Of a stretch of 40,457 bases of DNA, positions 40,169 through 40,457 are shown piece after piece. The DNA comes from Bacteroidales bacterium (GTDB lineage: Bacteria > Bacteroidota > Bacteroidia > Bacteroidales > Muribaculaceae). Location: the NCBI GenBank assembly GCA_004557385.1, contig SFEA01000018.1, positions 1 to 40,457 of the forward strand. The letters run 5' to 3'. Every line of letters starts with the position of its first letter. Position 1 is the stretch's first letter. The translations under genes and the position numbers were made by a program. Below the pieces are notes generated by a model. The model searched no databases. It was not told where the DNA came from and saw only the letters and a program-made list of their open reading frames with translations.

Positions 40169-40249
40169 CACTCGCAAAAGCGAAACAACCTTTCTTTATG
40201 CTCCATGAATTTTGAAAATGAAAATTTTTCAAAAAAAGTTGGAGAAAAA

Positions 40250-40282
40250 TTTGGAAGATTCAAAATGTTTGTAGTAACTTTG
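40250..40282 (+). promoter_or_regulatory. Downstream tandem promoter P2
   Basis: TTTG (40250-40253), a 21-nt spacer and TAACTTTG (40275-40282) match the consensus. The -7 box is identical to that of the rpsL promoter. No coding start follows within the window. Confidence 0.7.
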
Positions 40283-40457
40283 CAAAACCATCGCCTCGCT
40301 AAATTGATATGCGAGCTTTTTTTACCGCTTTTTCGAAAGCAAGAAAGCTGGAGGCGATAACCAAGATCATTGAAATAATTGCGATAGGAAACATTGACAA
40401 CAGTGAGAGACAAGGAAAGGTGAAGACCTGAGAACATTGTCCTCGTCAAGAGAAATT
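40283..40457 (+). other. Non-coding leader, probably of an rRNA operon
   Basis: After the tandem promoters, 175 nt run to the window edge without a supported gene. A hairpin at 40405-40444 pairs GAG, GACAA and AGGT with ACCT, TTGTC and CTC around a GAAG loop. Two strong promoters, a structured non-coding leader and the window ending here fit an rRNA operon just before 16S. The 16S sequence itself is not in the window, so this is inference. Confidence 0.45.

Larger units (their letters stand above)
39983..40457. other. Right-end spacer with divergent promoters
   Basis: A 475-nt stretch without a supported gene. Going right from the DUF1460 start it contains a minus-strand promoter candidate, an AT-rich block, two tandem near-consensus plus-strand promoters, and a 175-nt sequence with foldable segments running to the window edge. 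Confidence 0.65.

Noticed and set aside
40094..40360. 88-codon frame near the right end
   Set aside because: It spans both tandem promoters, is rich in Phe, Asn and Lys as expected of AT-rich non-coding DNA, and has no homology I can see.

Overview
The window reads as chromosomal DNA of a Bacteroidales bacterium, probably Muribaculaceae-like; the family is inferred from overall gene style and was not tested. Three things support the order. Promoters fit the Bacteroidetes form, a -33 TTTG and a -7 TAnnTTTG box about 20 nt apart. Most genes lack a Shine-Dalgarno sequence. The str, S10, spc and alpha ribosomal clusters are fused into one run (rpsL-rpsG-fusA-rpsJ ... secY-map-infA ... rpoA-rplQ) without tuf or adk, and rpmJ is of the zinc-free type.

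Layout. Positions 1-681 hold no convincing gene, only a 72-bp exact direct repeat and several short hairpins. A secreted GH84 beta-N-acetylglucosaminidase follows on the minus strand (682-2637). Next come a small membrane protein, a truncated copy of the promoter and 5' end of a CPA2-type antiporter, an AT-rich gene for an exported protein of unknown function, and the intact antiporter (4906-7053). The anaerobic ribonucleotide reductase nrdD and its activase nrdG form an operon closed by a strong terminator. A polytopic membrane protein (DUF6056-like) and a minus-strand GlmU-like sugar-nucleotide enzyme precede the ribosomal cluster.

The ribosomal cluster (13669-31886) starts from a near-consensus promoter at 13495-13526 and ends at a strong terminator near 31982. 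It carries 28 ribosomal protein genes plus fusA, secY, map, infA and rpoA. Most spacers are under 30 nt. The three largest lie directly before rpsG, rpsH and rpsD, whose products S7, S8 and S4 are the operon repressors in E. coli; each gap contains a predicted hairpin. Only rplW, rplF and map have an obvious Shine-Dalgarno sequence.

Downstream, after one gene of unknown function, lies a four-gene, partly overlapping operon (32791-39060): a MukF/MksF-like kleisin, a MukE/MksE-like winged-helix protein, a 1216-residue SMC-like ATPase and a 282-residue TOPRIM protein. This is the gene order of Wadjet (JetABCD, MksBEFG), an SMC-based anti-plasmid defence system, here with a compact JetD. It is the most notable system in the window. 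A minus-strand DUF1460 cell-wall amidase-like protein follows. The window closes with two tandem near-consensus promoters and a non-coding, foldable leader, which I infer to be the start of a stable-RNA (probably rRNA) operon running off the right edge.
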